Shown: positions 34,805 through 47,039, numbered from the stretch's first letter. The stretch is DNA of 64,000 nucleotides from Prinia subflava (GCF_021018805.1 NW_026960614.1:744001-808000); one strand, 5' to 3'. The notes: generated by a model from the sequence alone, not told the origin. Numbers and translations are program-made.

Positions 34805-36140
34805 TTGTTTTGCTTTTCTAAGAGAGAGAACCAAAATGATGAGCAAAATGTTAGGTGTTGGAATGTTTTAGTTAATGTTTTAATAGAAAGAGGATCAGGA
34901 ATGCTTGAAATTGACCCAAGACACAATATGTGGGTCACCTGGGCCAATCGGAGCAAACAAGATTCTTTTTCCTTGTCCTTAACTACACCATCAAATCCTT
35001 TTCGGACTTGCTTGATTGGAGTCCCAGTGGATTCCATGACAGAGTTCAGAACCTGGTCTCAAATCAAAATTAATCCAAAGAGTGTTTTAGGAACACAAGC
35101 TGTTGCCATTGTGCAAAATCTTAAAGTTGCTAGTACTGAGCCCCAAGAACCTGATCTTTTGGGTTCTGTGCCAGGGAATTACTGTTTGATCTTTGGACAT
35201 GTTATCATAAATTCAAGCTTGCTAATTGTAGACAAACGGCAACTGAAAAATGGCAACACTTGGTTGTGTCCCCAGTCCCCATTGTATTATAACTATACTG
35301 AGCACTGTAACAATTGGACTAAGTCTGACACCATTAACAGGTGTTGCAAGAAAATTACCACCAGGGATCTTTCTCATTTGTGGAGATAGAGCCTGGTCTG
35401 CAGTGCCTCAAGAAGCTATAGGAGGTCCATGTTGTTTTGGTAAATTAACATTGTTTGCTCCTAGCATTCATCAAGTTTTAGGGTTGCCTCAAAAGACCTG
35501 ACGAGTCAAACGCAGTATGTCTCAACTAAGCCCCAACTGTAAAGATCGAGTTGAGTTATGGCAACCTGCAGCTGTAATTTCAGCATCATTTTTTGCCCCA
35601 GGAGTTGCTTCAGCGCAAGCTCTCACGCAATTAAAAAATTTAGCCTGCTGGACAGGAAAACAAATTAATATAACATCCAATCTACTAAGTGAGCTTGCCA
35701 AAGAAGTTAATGATATTCGTCATGCTGTTCTTCAAAACAGAGCCGCTGTGGACTTCCTCCTTTTAGCACAAGGGCATGGATGTGAAGAATTTGAGGGCAT
35801 GTGCTGCATGAATTTATCAGACCATTCGCAATCAATTTACAAGCAGCTGTCACAGTTAAAAGATAACATGAAAAAACTTGTAGTTGTAGACACTCCGTTT
35901 GACAAATTGCTTGGATCATGGGGTTTTACTGGGTGGATCAAGGATTTGATCCATTTTAGTATAGTGATTCTCATTGTTATTATAGTTATCTTAATTATCG
36001 TGCCTTGCTTGATACGATGTATGCAAAAATTAGCCAGCCGTGTCTTTGAGTCATTTTGGATAGCTCAAAAAGAAAAAGAGGGAACTGTAACTGGGTTTCT
36101 TAGAGATCGCGGGCATGATGTGCCGTGGAATGAGATTTGA
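34805..36140 (+). pseudogene. env: env of the alpha-like provirus, one frameshift and one stop
   Basis: Env would be a surface glycoprotein for receptor binding and fusion. Surface-subunit coding runs in one frame to about 35345-35389 and then moves to another. A TGA at 35499-35501 sits directly before a furin-type site (RVKR, 35502-35513). The transmembrane part (35517-36140, 207 codons) has cysteines at 8 and 44 around a hydrophobic Ala/Phe/Gly stretch, an arrangement typical of an internal fusion peptide as in alpharetroviruses. The conserved ectodomain block is followed by a C-x6-CC motif (C89-C97), and a membrane span lies at about 146-163. The last about 18 codons lie inside the 3' LTR. 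The start codon is unclear; spliced translation is likely. Confidence 0.82.
36067..36085 (+). promoter_or_regulatory. Polypurine tract of the alpha-like provirus
   Basis: An A/G run (AAAAAGAAAAAGAGGGAA) abuts the 3' LTR start TGTAAC, as expected for the plus-strand DNA primer. It also codes for the Lys/Glu-rich env tail. Confidence 0.82.
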
Positions 36141-36474
36141 GCTATCCCAAACTGGGCCTCAGATTTGTGCCTGCTAGGCCTCAGATTTGGGCCCATGTAG
36201 AAGTAGATAAGCTTGTGGCACAGTTAGAAATTAGGTTAAGGTGTGTGCATAGACCGTATAGGACAATTAGAATGAAGACATGGTAGCTGCCTTAAACTGA
36301 GATAGTTTACATGTTCATGCTGAATGCCAATAAGAATGCACCTGCAACTGTAAATTATTTTGCACTGTATAAAACCAGCCATTTCGGGAATAAAGGGGAG
36401 AACGTATGTTGTAACCATATTGGTCATATCGTGCATTGCTCTGTTCCAGCTTCCATATAGGGACCCTGGTTTCA
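36086..36474 (+). repeat. 3' LTR of the alpha-like provirus
   Basis: 389 bp, with TATAAAA at 36368-36374 and AATAAA at 36389-36394. It differs from the 5' copy by roughly fourteen substitutions (counted by eye) and a few indels, including an extra CCTCAGATTTG unit near 36158-36190 (a tandem duplication of about 22 bp). Confidence 0.9.
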
Positions 36475-36480
36475 TCGAGC

Positions 36481-37642
36481 CCTTGCTACAGAGGGGAGAG
36501 GAATCAACCCTGTCCTATAGTTCTCACCAGCTAATTTCAGCCATGATCTAATGAGTAGGTGGTAACAAGACAACGAGGTGGGACAGGAGGGAAAGGCCCA
36601 AGCAGCACTGGGAACTTAGCAGGAAACTCAGCAAAAAGCAAGTGCATGGGAAAATAAAGATATTTCCATCCTTCAATATATATTTTTTTTGATAGATAAT
36701 GAAGAAGAGGAAGTGAAAGCCCATCTTCTGAAGTATCTCGTAGGTGTTTGGAAGAAACACGTTTCCAGGAAGAGCTTAGGCAGGGACACAACCTCATCTT
36801 GTGAAAGCAGCTCTCTGTGTAGGGGCATGGAAAGAGGAGATGGCAGGAGGAGACAATGCAGGGCAGCAGCACTGCCAGCAGCACACAGCAGATGGGAAAT
36901 CCAAACAACTGAGGCACAGCAGGAAGCAAGAAGTAGGTGTACAGTTTCTTGAAGAGTCAGCTCAAATGTGACAAGGTAGGAAAAAAGGGCACAAGGTGGA
37001 AGAGCTTTGTGACTTTGCCAGAGTAAAAGGACAGCAAAGTGCTCCCTGCAGATGGTTGTGCTCAGATCTGGAGACATTTGCATTTGCCTCTCTCAGATGG
37101 AGTATTTGTGCCAGATAGGAACACAGAAACGTAAAATAAAAATGTGCTCTCTTTTACTCCTCTGTCCCTTCAGATTTAGACATAATAGAAGATACCACAC
37201 TTATTCTGGACTAAGTAGAATAAAACAGCCCCACTCTGGAGCTGCTGTGTCCTGTTAGTGCTGCCGACCTTGCTCAGTACAGACTGAATTACTGAACATC
37301 CTTAACTCTCAGGTCTCAGTTTTGTCACTTTCTTGCACTCACTCAATTTTTGTGTATTAAGTTGGAAGGTTTGTTGGCAACAAAGGAAAACTTCAAATCC
37401 AGACACTTCTGTTTATTTGCTGCATTCTCTTACCTAGTTTTGGATACGAACACAATCTCAGGCTGGAGGGGGTTACAAGAACATTTTCTCTTCCTTTCAG
37501 AAGCTTTTGATAATTTCCAAGAGCCAAAAGCTAATTATTTTGGTACAAAAAAGCACCAAAAAACTTTTAACAGTGGCATTCCTGTATAGGGTTTCCTTGA
37601 CACTTTTGTCTGAGAGGAGCAAAAAAGAGGAGTAATAAAAAG
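36481..37642. other. Unannotated sequence right of the nested proviruses
   Basis: No supported gene. Three overlapping frames near 36537-37083 on minus are mutually exclusive and have no domain. Confidence 0.4.
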
Positions 37643-37647
37643 CCCAC

Positions 37648-39008
37648 TGTCATGGGAACCAAGAATGTCATGGCTTAGCACTGGCCAGATGTTAATGCAC
37701 CCATGAATATATGTTTTTTCTCTAACAAGTACTGTGGGATGTGATCAGGAACAGAGCAGAGCAGGCTTAAACTTTAAAAACAGAAAAACAAAACTTTATT
37801 ACATTACATAAGAACAGAGATAGAAAACTCTAAACACACACAGAGACAGAAATAAAAACTTTGCAGAACATTTCTTCTCCTCCCCCAGTTTCTACCCTTT
37901 ACACATTACCTTCTATAGACCAAACCTTAGGGTTTTAAATCAAACAATCACCACTCAAAAAAAACTAATCTTCAATTCAGCAAGGCAGAGAAGAGTCTCT
38001 CTTGCACCACAGACTGCTCCTCAGGAAACGCAGGTCTACTCTTTGTGTGTTTCCATGTCACCCATGGCACTGCCCGGAGAAGTCTGCTAGGGGACACTTT
38101 CTCTTTCCTATGTCCAGTGCTCTCACCACTGTCCATAGGCTGAAACTGCATACAGGGCTCTTTTAAGGATGTTTTCATGCTGAGCTCTCTCCAACTTTCT
38201 CCTGGGGCCGAGGGCTTTTTTTTCTCTGCGGGCAGAGGGCGCCACCACACCCTCTCCCTTCTCTTCTCTGTTCACTTCACTGCAGCAAGTCGAGCTAGGC
38301 TACATCCACCCCAAAATGCAGTTTATGTTCAAAGGAGACTTGAGTTCAGTCTATGGCTAACATTATGCAAGAAAAGTCCAGCTCAGAAGCTACTCTTCTT
38401 CAATTCCCTGCCCATCGGGTTCTTTCTAATCGTGCTTTATCATCTCGGTCCCAGGCTGTTTTTCTTTTTCTTCTGAAACCACTAGCCATGAGAATCAATG
38501 TCTGAAAAAAAAGTTTCTTTCTGCCTCAGAAAGAGTTAACAGTTTCTGGCTCCCGGCAGGGGGCTGCAGGCTCAGGCACTCCCAGGCTCGGCAACTCCCA
38601 CGCAGCTGGGCACTTTCTCTGGGAAAGGGGGGAAGAAAGAAGGCACCTTTACAGTTTTCCACCCCTCTAGCCTGGATGGGGCCAGCTCAACTCAAAGCTT
38701 GTCTCTTCTCTTCTTCCCCCGGGGCCCTAGCTTACTTTAGTCTGCAGTGTGGTTCTCTTCAGACTGGCCACGTGGCCCCCTCCCCCACCCAGCCTAGAAA
38801 CTGGGCAGGGGAGAGGAGATGTTTCTCTGCTGAAACTGGAACCCAAAAGAGGCCGAACTCCCCTGGAGTCCTGCTTTTAACCCCTTGTGTCCTCAGAGGC
38901 GTGTCTAAACTTCCGAGTGGCCAATCCAAGTCCCAGCAAAAAACCTGATCACTGATTGGCCTGCCCACATCCCCCTGGAAAAATTTACCTCCCCCCCCAA
39001 CCACGACA
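37648..39008 (-). mobile_element. Solo LTR, second copy of the 1861-3242 family
   Basis: 1361 bp, related along its length to 1861-3242, with the same orientation, and flanked by CCCAC at 37643-37647 and 39009-39013. Its left end has an 18-bp tandem duplication, so TGTCATGG appears at 37648 and again at 37666. Several small deletions separate the copies, for example near 38275 and 38610. No viral genes adjoin it. Confidence 0.85.
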
Positions 39009-39013
39009 CCCAC

Positions 39014-41267
39014 ATTTATCTTTTTTGAGATATAGAACAGTTTCGGTGCAAGAAGAAATTAAATAGACAAAGGCTCTTCAGGTTGGAAATAAAAGATGAC
39101 TGCTGGGCAGTCTGTAAAACACCAAACGGAGAAGGTAAATGCAGAGTAATTGTTCACTTTCTCTTGCAGTATAAAAGCTGAGGGGGCATCCAACAAAGGC
39201 ATTTAGCAGCAGGTTTAAAACAAACACACCCAAAAGGAAGTACTCTTTCCTACTATCCATAATTGCAGTGTGGCAGTCAGTGCCTCAGGAGATTGTGGAG
39301 ACTGAAAATGGATTTTCAAAGCATTAAACAAATTCATGTGGGACAGTGTGATCAACAGCAAAAAACCACTGTAGCTTTGGTGAAATTTCTGTGTTTTCAA
39401 ACCCTTACCCAGAGCTGGGAGGAGGCACCAAGTCAAGATGATTTGGTATGTGGCCTTTTCCTCCCTCCCTGCGCACTGCTGGCTGTTCCTGGAAACAGCA
39501 TGGTAGTTCTTGTTGTTCCATGCTGAGCCGTGAGCCCGGGTGTTGCACATCACTAAGGAGCAGCAAACGTTCTCTGCATTCTCCTGACCGATTCTATCTT
39601 CCAGCAGACTCCCTCAGAGGGCAGGAGATGCTTCTGGCAGAGCTTTGCAATCCAACCCTCTCCCCCATTTTCCCTAGAGCAATCACACTTATAATTGTGC
39701 AGAGAGAGAATATTGTGTTAGCTCAGGTTAAACCCAGGAAAATTAAAATCCTATGTTTTGGCATTTAACTGTGGTATTTATCTCATTTAAAGGGTAGAAA
39801 ATGTAGCTGCCCCCATTATTGGTCAAAATGCTCATCAGTCCCCAATAATAATTCAGTATGTTCTACGAAAAAAAGACAAAGCAACCAAATAACTGGTCTC
39901 CATAGCCAAGTGAAAGTAACAATTTACCTCAGACCACAAGGAAAACCAACCAAACAAAAAGAAAATCCAGAAACTCCACCCTTAAGTCACTCAGTTTAAT
40001 TTTTTAAAAATAGTATCTGCAATAAAAGATTTTATAGTCAACATTCATATAAAGGACAAAAATTTCCAATTATGATCATACTCACACTTTTATTTTAAAA
40101 AGGCTGTAATAATGCCAATTCTCATCCAAACATTTTCAAACTTCAATTATTCCTTATTCAGCTAAACCCATTGTGTTTGCAAGGAAAATCCAGCTGAACT
40201 GGGAGTTTGTGCCAGCCCTTTCTCATGTCACAACAAGCTCATTCGTCACCCCAACACTTCTGCAGCCTTGCACAACACACACTCTGCATCACCACTGAGC
40301 CAGTGGCTGGCAGCTTGTCCCTTATCCCCAGCAGCCCCACCCTCCTGCCACCCACTGTGTAAGCTCCCCTTTCCTCCCAGCACACACATCCTGCTCCCTC
40401 ATTTTACCATCCAGCAGAAAAGCAGAAGAGAGAAGAAAGCAGCAGACAAGGGGGAAGGGAAAAGGACATGGTAGGTAATCAATGCTGGGTACAGGCCTTA
40501 TATATATATATACAAGAAATGAAATTAAAAATTCAAGGGAGAAGACCACAAAAGCCTAGTGACAGTCTGGCACAGTGGAAATCTGTGATGAGCTACTGGT
40601 GAATCAAGGTTTCCACAGCACTTGTATTCTCAGCTTAGGAGCAGGTTAAAATGAAAAATAGAGGCAAATGGTTACACTTGCACTAAGGCAGGGGGGTCTT
40701 GAGTTGTTTGGCACCCCTGGTGGTATGGGTCTTCTATGAAGGGAGTCACTGAGACTGGACTGTGCCCCTCAGGGGTTTGTATCTCAGCGCAATGCCTTGG
40801 GGTTTCCAGCTAAGTGCTCACAAAGCCTTTTCCCTTCTCCACTTGCTCAGGTCTTCTCAGTGCTCACATGTTAAGAAAAACGGATAACAGAGAAAATAAA
40901 ATGCAGGAAAATGGATGGAGGCAAAATAAAGGAACAGTCCTTTGAAAAGTAGGTATGAAAAAACAAGCATAGATCTGAAGGAAAACAGGTAAAGAGACAA
41001 GCACAGTTCTACAAGGTTCCTGCTGTTCTTGAGGAAGAGCCACCATGATGCAAAATACATAACTTAATGCATTGAAACCATAAATTACCCTTTGATATAC
41101 ATAAGAGGAGCTTATCTGAATCATGTCTCAGGAAAACAATAACCTGATAAAGCTAAAATCACCATAAAAATATAACTTGACTTTTTTTTTTAATTCAGAA
41201 ATTACCACTAAAGAGAGCATTTAGCCATCAGACAGCTTAAAAAACCAGAACAGTATATTACATCTTA
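39014..41267. other. Unannotated AT-rich sequence
   Basis: No gene, RNA or identified repeat beyond a short (TA)n near 40500. Confidence 0.4.
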
Positions 41268-41273
41268 GTGTAT

Positions 41274-41700
41274 TGCAGAATTGCATTTTATGGAAATGGT
41301 TTGCTCTGGCTCACCCCTGGAAAGTGTATGGTTTATCCCAAGTCTGTACCCTCCCTGCAGTATCATGTATCTGTAACTCTATTGGCCAAAGAATCTTACC
41401 GCGCCCACTTTGAACCTCTGTGTTAAGGGTGCAAACGGACAAGGCTCGCTCTCTTTTTTACCCTGGTGGTCTCCGGAGACTGCTCTCTCCCCTTCCCTCT
41501 CTCTCCTTCCCTTCCCCCTCTCCCTCAGTGACCATGCTGACTTCCCGGGGTAAGAATCCGAATAAACCCTCATCTCATCAGCACCCCACCAGTGTCTAGA
41601 GTCGATTTATCTGCCAGCATGTGAATACCCACGACCCTAGAGCCCGGGGGGCTCCCGGGGAACCTTCCCCGGGGACCCCCCTTAAATCTAAATCACAACA
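41274..41700 (+). repeat. 5' LTR of the non-coding element
   Basis: Starts TGCAGAATTGC where the other copies have TGTGGAATTGC, and ends AATCACAACA. AATAAA is at 41561-41566. A C/T-rich tract (about 41490-41525) is shorter than in the 3' copy. Confidence 0.87.
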
Positions 41701-41702
41701 AA

Positions 41703-41720
41703 TGGTGCCCAACCTGGGGC
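41703..41720 (+). promoter_or_regulatory. Primer-binding site, Lys-like
   Basis: TGGTGCCCAACCTGGGGC begins two bases after the LTR. It differs from the tRNA-Lys(1,2) complement at two positions. Confidence 0.75.
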
Positions 41721-43512
41721 CAGAGCACCAACGACCCTGAGACAAAGACCATTGCACCACCAGCACAGCGCAGAACCTCGTGGAGACTCCGTGAGCCACC
41801 ACCACCAGCCAGCGCAGCTTGGGCCCGGGTCCCAACCCCAGCCCGCTGTGGCGCGGCGTGGGCAGCGTGGCCCCAGCGGGGCGAGGCTCCGGTGCGAGCC
41901 CCGGCACAGAGGGACCACCGCCGCAGCGCGTGCCCGCGGTGCAGAGGGAGCAGCCCCAGCCTGGCAAGACCGCAGCGGCGTGGGCCCGAGAGCCAGCGCT
42001 GCGAAGCCCTGGCGAGAGCCGCGGCCCGCAGCACCCAGAGAAGCCACACGGAGCACACCCGGCCCTAACCCCCGCCCAGCAGCAGCAGCGAGAAGGGCCC
42101 TGCACACCGTCGATCGAGCCCAAGCAGCCAACGCCCTAGACAGCAGCGAAAAGAACCCAAGCCCACCTGGTTCAGCGAGAAAGCCATCAGAGAAAGAAAA
42201 AGCAGTCTTCACCTGCTCCCAAGCCCCGCACCTCCCAAAACTCGGTTTTGTAAATTCTGTAACCTCCTTTCTCACCCTTATCCCTCCTCCCATCACTGCT
42301 CTTTCTCCCTAACCCCCCTTCCCTTAACAAACCCCTGAAAGTTAACCCTGTCCTGCTAAGTCCGGCACAGCATGGCTGACACCACGTGCACTGTAGCCGC
42401 ATGGCCAACATGGCCACGTGCCTCTCCCTCCAGCTCTTAGTTCCACCTTCTGCTTTCCAAGTCCCACAAGGTAAAAGCTAAGAAACCAAAACCCAAAGCT
42501 AAGGTAAATTTGTAATACCAATTTTACAGCCTTGTATAATTGTTAATTCTACTTTATGATCCCCTTTCCCTGTTATTCTGCCCCTGTCCCTTGCTGTTCT
42601 AGCCAAACAGCAGGGTGATCCAAACCCCTATTTCTCCAATCCATTTCCTTCCCATCCCCATGAAGTAGTTTTACAATTATGCCTTTCTAGTTTTGTGTGT
42701 GTTCATATTGCAGATTCCCCTGTTTTCAGTTTTAGAAAGCAGAGGCCTTTTCAGGTCACAAAGGTAAATCCATGAGAAGCAGTTTTTGAATTGTTTTCTT
42801 GTGAAGCGCAATTCAGTATTAAACTACTGAATCAGTAATGCTATTAAGTTTATGCTGTCCTCAGTAAGTTCTGAAGGTGACTGATAACCGAAGTGTCTGA
42901 GAAAGTATTTGATGGTTTTTGTAGTTTTTTTTCTTTTTGTTTTTCTTTTGATGACCTAAAACTAGGAGTCTTCTGTTAAGTCTCCGACACTTCTGGTGCA
43001 AGTATGAACGAAAAAAATCCACAATGGGTACATATAAATGAATGTAAACAATTGCATGCAGAGTGTAGATCCTTTGATTGTATCAGTTAGAAAGTGAAAG
43101 GAATAATTTGGCTCAGATCCATGAGTGAAAATCTGAAGCCTTGTGTAGAGCTTGGAGTACTCCAAGTGTTTTCCTGTCCCTAGAGTACGAGCAGAAGTCA
43201 GCGCCACAGCCTAGAACTGGGGGCGGTAGTAGTCTGATAAGCCAGTTGGAAAAGGCTAGACACCATTAAGCCAGTCACACTAAAAAAGCTATAACAAATT
43301 TGTTAATTTGTTTAAATCTTGCAATATAAACCCACATAACCCGTTTACTGCAATTACAAAGTCAGATAAACTGTTCACAGTATAACATAATCCTTACTGC
43401 AATTGTATTTGTTCTTATGCTGCAAAACTGTGTAATTACTGTTTCATTTTTAAATTGTTAATTGTCATATGTCATATTCCTCTTCTCACATTTTAACGAA
43501 AAAAGGGTGAAT

Positions 43513-43966
43513 TGTGGAATTGCATTTTATGGAAATGGTATGCTCTGGCTCACCCCTGGAAAGTGTATGGTTTATCCCAAGTCTGTACCCTCCCTGCAGT
43601 ATCATGTATCTGTAACTCTATTGGCTAAAGAGTCTTACCGCGCCCACTTTGAACCTCTGTGTTAAGGGTGCAAACGGACAAGGCTCACTCTCTTTTTTGC
43701 CCTGGTGGTCTCCAGAGACTGCTCTCTCCCCTTCCCCCTCTCCCCTTCCCTCTCTCCCCTTCCCTCTCTCTCCTTCCCTTCCCCCTCTCCCTCAGTGACC
43801 ATGCTGCCTTCCCAGGGTAAGACCGAATAAACCCTCATCTCATCAGCACCCCACCATCATCTAGAGTCTCTTTACCTGCCAGCATGCGAACACCCACAAC
43901 CCTAGAGCCCAGGGGGCTCCCAGGGAACCTTCCCCGGGGACCCCCCCTTAAATCTAAATCACAACA
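43513..43966 (+). repeat. 3' LTR of the non-coding element
   Basis: Starts TGTGGAATTGC. It is longer than the 5' copy because of extra CCCCTTCCCTCTCT units at about 43730-43790. AATAAA lies near 43825. Confidence 0.87.
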
Positions 43967-43972
43967 GTGTAT

Positions 43973-44445
43973 CAAGTCAGAACACTTCCGAATGGTGGCA
44001 ACAAAGGAAAAATTAGCCTCAGCTTCCCAAAGACTCTCAGTGAAACAGACATTCCAGTTAATGGGCTTTGACTGTGGGTATTTTAGCTCTAGGCAGTCTT
44101 TCCTGGTGCACTTTGAGCTTAATTCTCTGAGGTATCAATCACTTGAAACTCCAAATGAACTCAGGAAGATCAGCAGCTGATGCTAGTCAGTCAGGCCCAG
44201 CTGCCCCGAAATGGTAATAAAAGAAGCATTCAAAAATGTGAATCCAGCAAGGTTATGGCAACCAGTGGTTCGTGTACTTAGAGAGCAGCAGGACCTGATA
44301 TTGCCTGTCATCATGGCAGAGTAAAAAACAGAAAACAGAAAGACTTCTGTCCTGATAGCAATATCCAAATGTATTCTTTTCCAAATGCAGCACAAACTGC
44401 AGCATGCAGCACTCCTGCCTGAGGAAGAGTAATCCCTGGGCCTGA
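43973..44445. other. Unannotated sequence between two LTR elements
   Basis: No gene or repeat recognised. Confidence 0.4.
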
Positions 44446-44450
44446 GGAGC

Positions 44451-45150
44451 TGTCGGAGTCCAGGACATCCCTCTGGCCACCCTGGAGGGTTTGGAGACCA
44501 GACAGGGGGGTCTGGGATCTGTACAAGGGGGTCAACCAGCCTCACACAGAGCCCAGCAGGACACTGCCTCTGATCCCTGTCCATGGGAGTGAATGCCCAC
44601 ATTGTATGAAGAATCACAAGCTGAGAAAATTCAAAATAAGTAGTATTTAGTTTATCACAGAGTGTAAATGTAGAATCTTGGATTTTTAGTATATGGGCTT
44701 GAAGAGGCAAGATGGAGGAATTGGGGAGTGGTCCTGTTCTCCTTGTTCTTGTTCTTTTCCCCCATTTCCTGCTGAGTTGTATTACAAGGATTGGTTTAGA
44801 GTAGAAATGACATGTTAACATAGGTAGTAAGTATTGGTAAGATTTTGTAAATAAAAAGTACATTGTGGACGGTGGTTGGACCAGAGGAATGGTACAAAGG
44901 GTCCGGGACTCTCTGATCCGCCCCAGTCCGCCTCATGTCCTGCTGTGCTGGGGACGCCTTGCAGAGCTGAGAAAGAACTAAGAGATAATGAAGAATAAAC
45001 AACCTTGGAAACATACACTAGCGGACTCAGCTTGTCTTCTCTGGCTCCGGCATGAGACCTTTTGGGCAAGAGAAGCTCGAAAGCCTTATTACCTCGGGGA
45101 ACAGCGACCCCGAGGAAAGTCTCAGGGAACAGCAACCCTGAGAAGGAGCA
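44451..45150 (+). mobile_element. LTR, plus orientation, family shared with 1205-1726
   Basis: Begins TGTCGGAGTCCAGGACATCC. It carries AATAAA at 44994-44999 and matches the minus-strand fragment at about 1270-1726 over some 450 bp. The right end is uncertain: GGAGC occurs at 44446-44450 and 45145-45149, which could be a 5-bp target duplication, but the element would then end GAGAA and not CA. No internal viral sequence is seen. Confidence 0.65.
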
Positions 45151-47039
45151 AGCAGGACAGCACCTGTAGCCATGTGGGTTGTGGCTCCTGCAGGGAATGC
45201 AGTTAGGGCCGGTGCATTCCTTGCTAATTAAATACGGTCCTACGCTGCCAGCCAATTACCCCTGCAACCCTCCCAGGGCCACGTTTGCAAACCTCTGGTC
45301 AAATACGGGATATGTGGAATACTTGAAAGGTAAGTAAACTCAAATTTAAAGCCTTACTGCATACCAGATACAACCATAATATTTTTCTTACTTGTTTACT
45401 ATTTTCAAGCAAAAGCAGCAAAGGCTGCTGGACTCTTAACTTCTCATTGCTTGCACAGACTCAGAAAGCTCTCCCATGAACCCTTTGTTTCCAGGCTCTG
45501 GGACTGGCACATCCACAGCACCCCCAGCTCCCTGGAGCTGGTGATGTGGCAAACAGGGAGGGCAACAAAATTAGGTGGGGCAGTGCTGCAGCCACACCAT
45601 GGAAAATTGCTGTACTTGCTGTGAGTGTAACATGGACTCTTGCAGTCAGTGCAGCTCTTTGTCAAAGTACAAAATGAGAATCTTATCTTTTCTGAAGCTT
45701 TCCTCAAAGTACTATACAGAGCTGCCTGTGTGCAAGCTTTATCCTCAGCTGCTCCTTTCCCAGTAGATAGGCAAAAGAGTGTGATCTGATTTCAGAGGCC
45801 AGGGCTACACTCTGCCTTCTGCCTCCAAATAGCGCTTTTCCTTAACACCATTAAAACAAACCAGCTCATCTAAGAAATGGGACTCTGCAGACAGTGGACT
45901 TTAGGGGTTTGGTGACAGTTCTTTCTCATTGAGGTTTGTTTTCTGGTCAGAGCCTAATCATGAGTTTTCCAACGGTACAGAACATGCACATAACTCAGCA
46001 AGGCAGCTGGCAGTGGCCACATCCTTCCAAAATCCAGTGATGAGGATTAAACAAGCTTAGTAAAAAATCCTCATTTTGTGATTACTCTGCAACCAAGAAA
46101 GCAGCTGGGAATGATTCTATCACTACCAGCTCTTCCCACACATCCTGCTTTCATCTTAATTTTTATTCATTGGAACATGTAAATTTCCTGTGACATGGGC
46201 TGGAAATTGCTTCTATTGCATTTCCAAAAGACATAAGAGGATTTCAGCATCAGTCACTGTGTCACACAGGCCATTAAACAAATTTTATTGGACAATAGTG
46301 GAAAAAAATCCTGAACCAAGAACTAGCCTTAACCCAATCTAGATGTCTGCCCCAGAATCCTGCAGAGAAAGGAAAGTCCCATAAAAACCAAGTATCACCA
46401 TGCTGGAAGAAGCTCTCCAGATGAGCCCAGATCTGGTCTAGGATCATAACAAATGGAAACACTCTACCAGTCATGGTTATGGGCATGTCATATATCTCTT
46501 CTAATAATTAAATTACTTGTCTGTTTAAAAATGGAGCCTTCTGTATCTTAGCAAAAACTAAAGCAGGGAGCATAACCAACCAGCAAGACTGAGCAACAGA
46601 CACTCTCCTGTTACTAGTATAGTTCCCAATATTTTAGTTTAGTGACAGATATTAGTCCCAACTGTTAACAGTCATATAAACCAATTCACATCCAACATAT
46701 TTCACATGGTGTCTATTTTATTCTCATTCACTGAGGAAGAAATCAGTGTCTAATCAGTAGAAGCCAAAGGCACTTTTGTCATTCAAAATCGCCTTGACTG
46801 CTGCATGCCCTCTTTTCTTCACCACCCAGCAGAATTTTCACTATTGGTAACAGGTTTGGTTTGGTTTTTGTTCTTTTTAATTGTACACTTTCTGCCTTTT
46901 TAATCTAAATCAGGTAACACTTGCAGTCTGGTCTTAAATGACTTAGGCCAATACAGGAAATAAAAGGCAGAAAGGAAAGCAGAACTTCCATTTTCTTACT
47001 TAAAGTTATGAGATTTACCACTCTCCAGTGCTGCCTCAC
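45151..47039. other. Unannotated sequence
   Basis: About 1.9 kb with no supported gene, RNA or repeat. Confidence 0.4.

Larger units (their letters stand above)
30345..36474 (+). mobile_element. Provirus with gag, RNase H-integrase and env remnants
   Basis: A 6.1-kb plus-strand provirus with LTRs at 30345-30716 and 36086-36474. Its 6-bp target duplication is TCGAGC: the right copy is 36475-36480 and the left copy lies at 26354-26359, separated from the LTR by the later gag-only provirus. Order: LTR, leader, gag, a gap where nucleocapsid, protease and the polymerase part of reverse transcriptase should be, RNase H, integrase, env, polypurine tract, LTR. Env features and a splice donor six codons into gag point to an alpharetrovirus-like lineage. 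All genes carry frameshifts, stops or deletions, so it cannot replicate alone. Confidence 0.9.
41274..43966 (+). mobile_element. Complete LTR element with no coding capacity
   Basis: LTRs at 41274-41700 (427 bp) and 43513-43966 (454 bp) flank a 1.8-kb interior, with the 6-bp target duplication GTGTAT at 41268-41273 and 43967-43972. A primer-binding site and a polypurine tract (GAAAAAAGGGTGAAT before 43513) are in place. The interior begins with a GC-rich stretch (41800-42120) and becomes AT-rich; no gag, pol or env motif is visible on either strand. It resembles a miniature retroelement that moved with proteins from another ERV. The ends and the polypurine tract resemble those of 6-bp-duplicating elements. 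Confidence 0.87.

Noticed and set aside
44446..45149. GGAGC repeats as target duplication of the 44451 LTR
   Set aside because: The element would end GAGAA instead of CA, and a 5-bp match can occur by chance. Kept only as a possibility.
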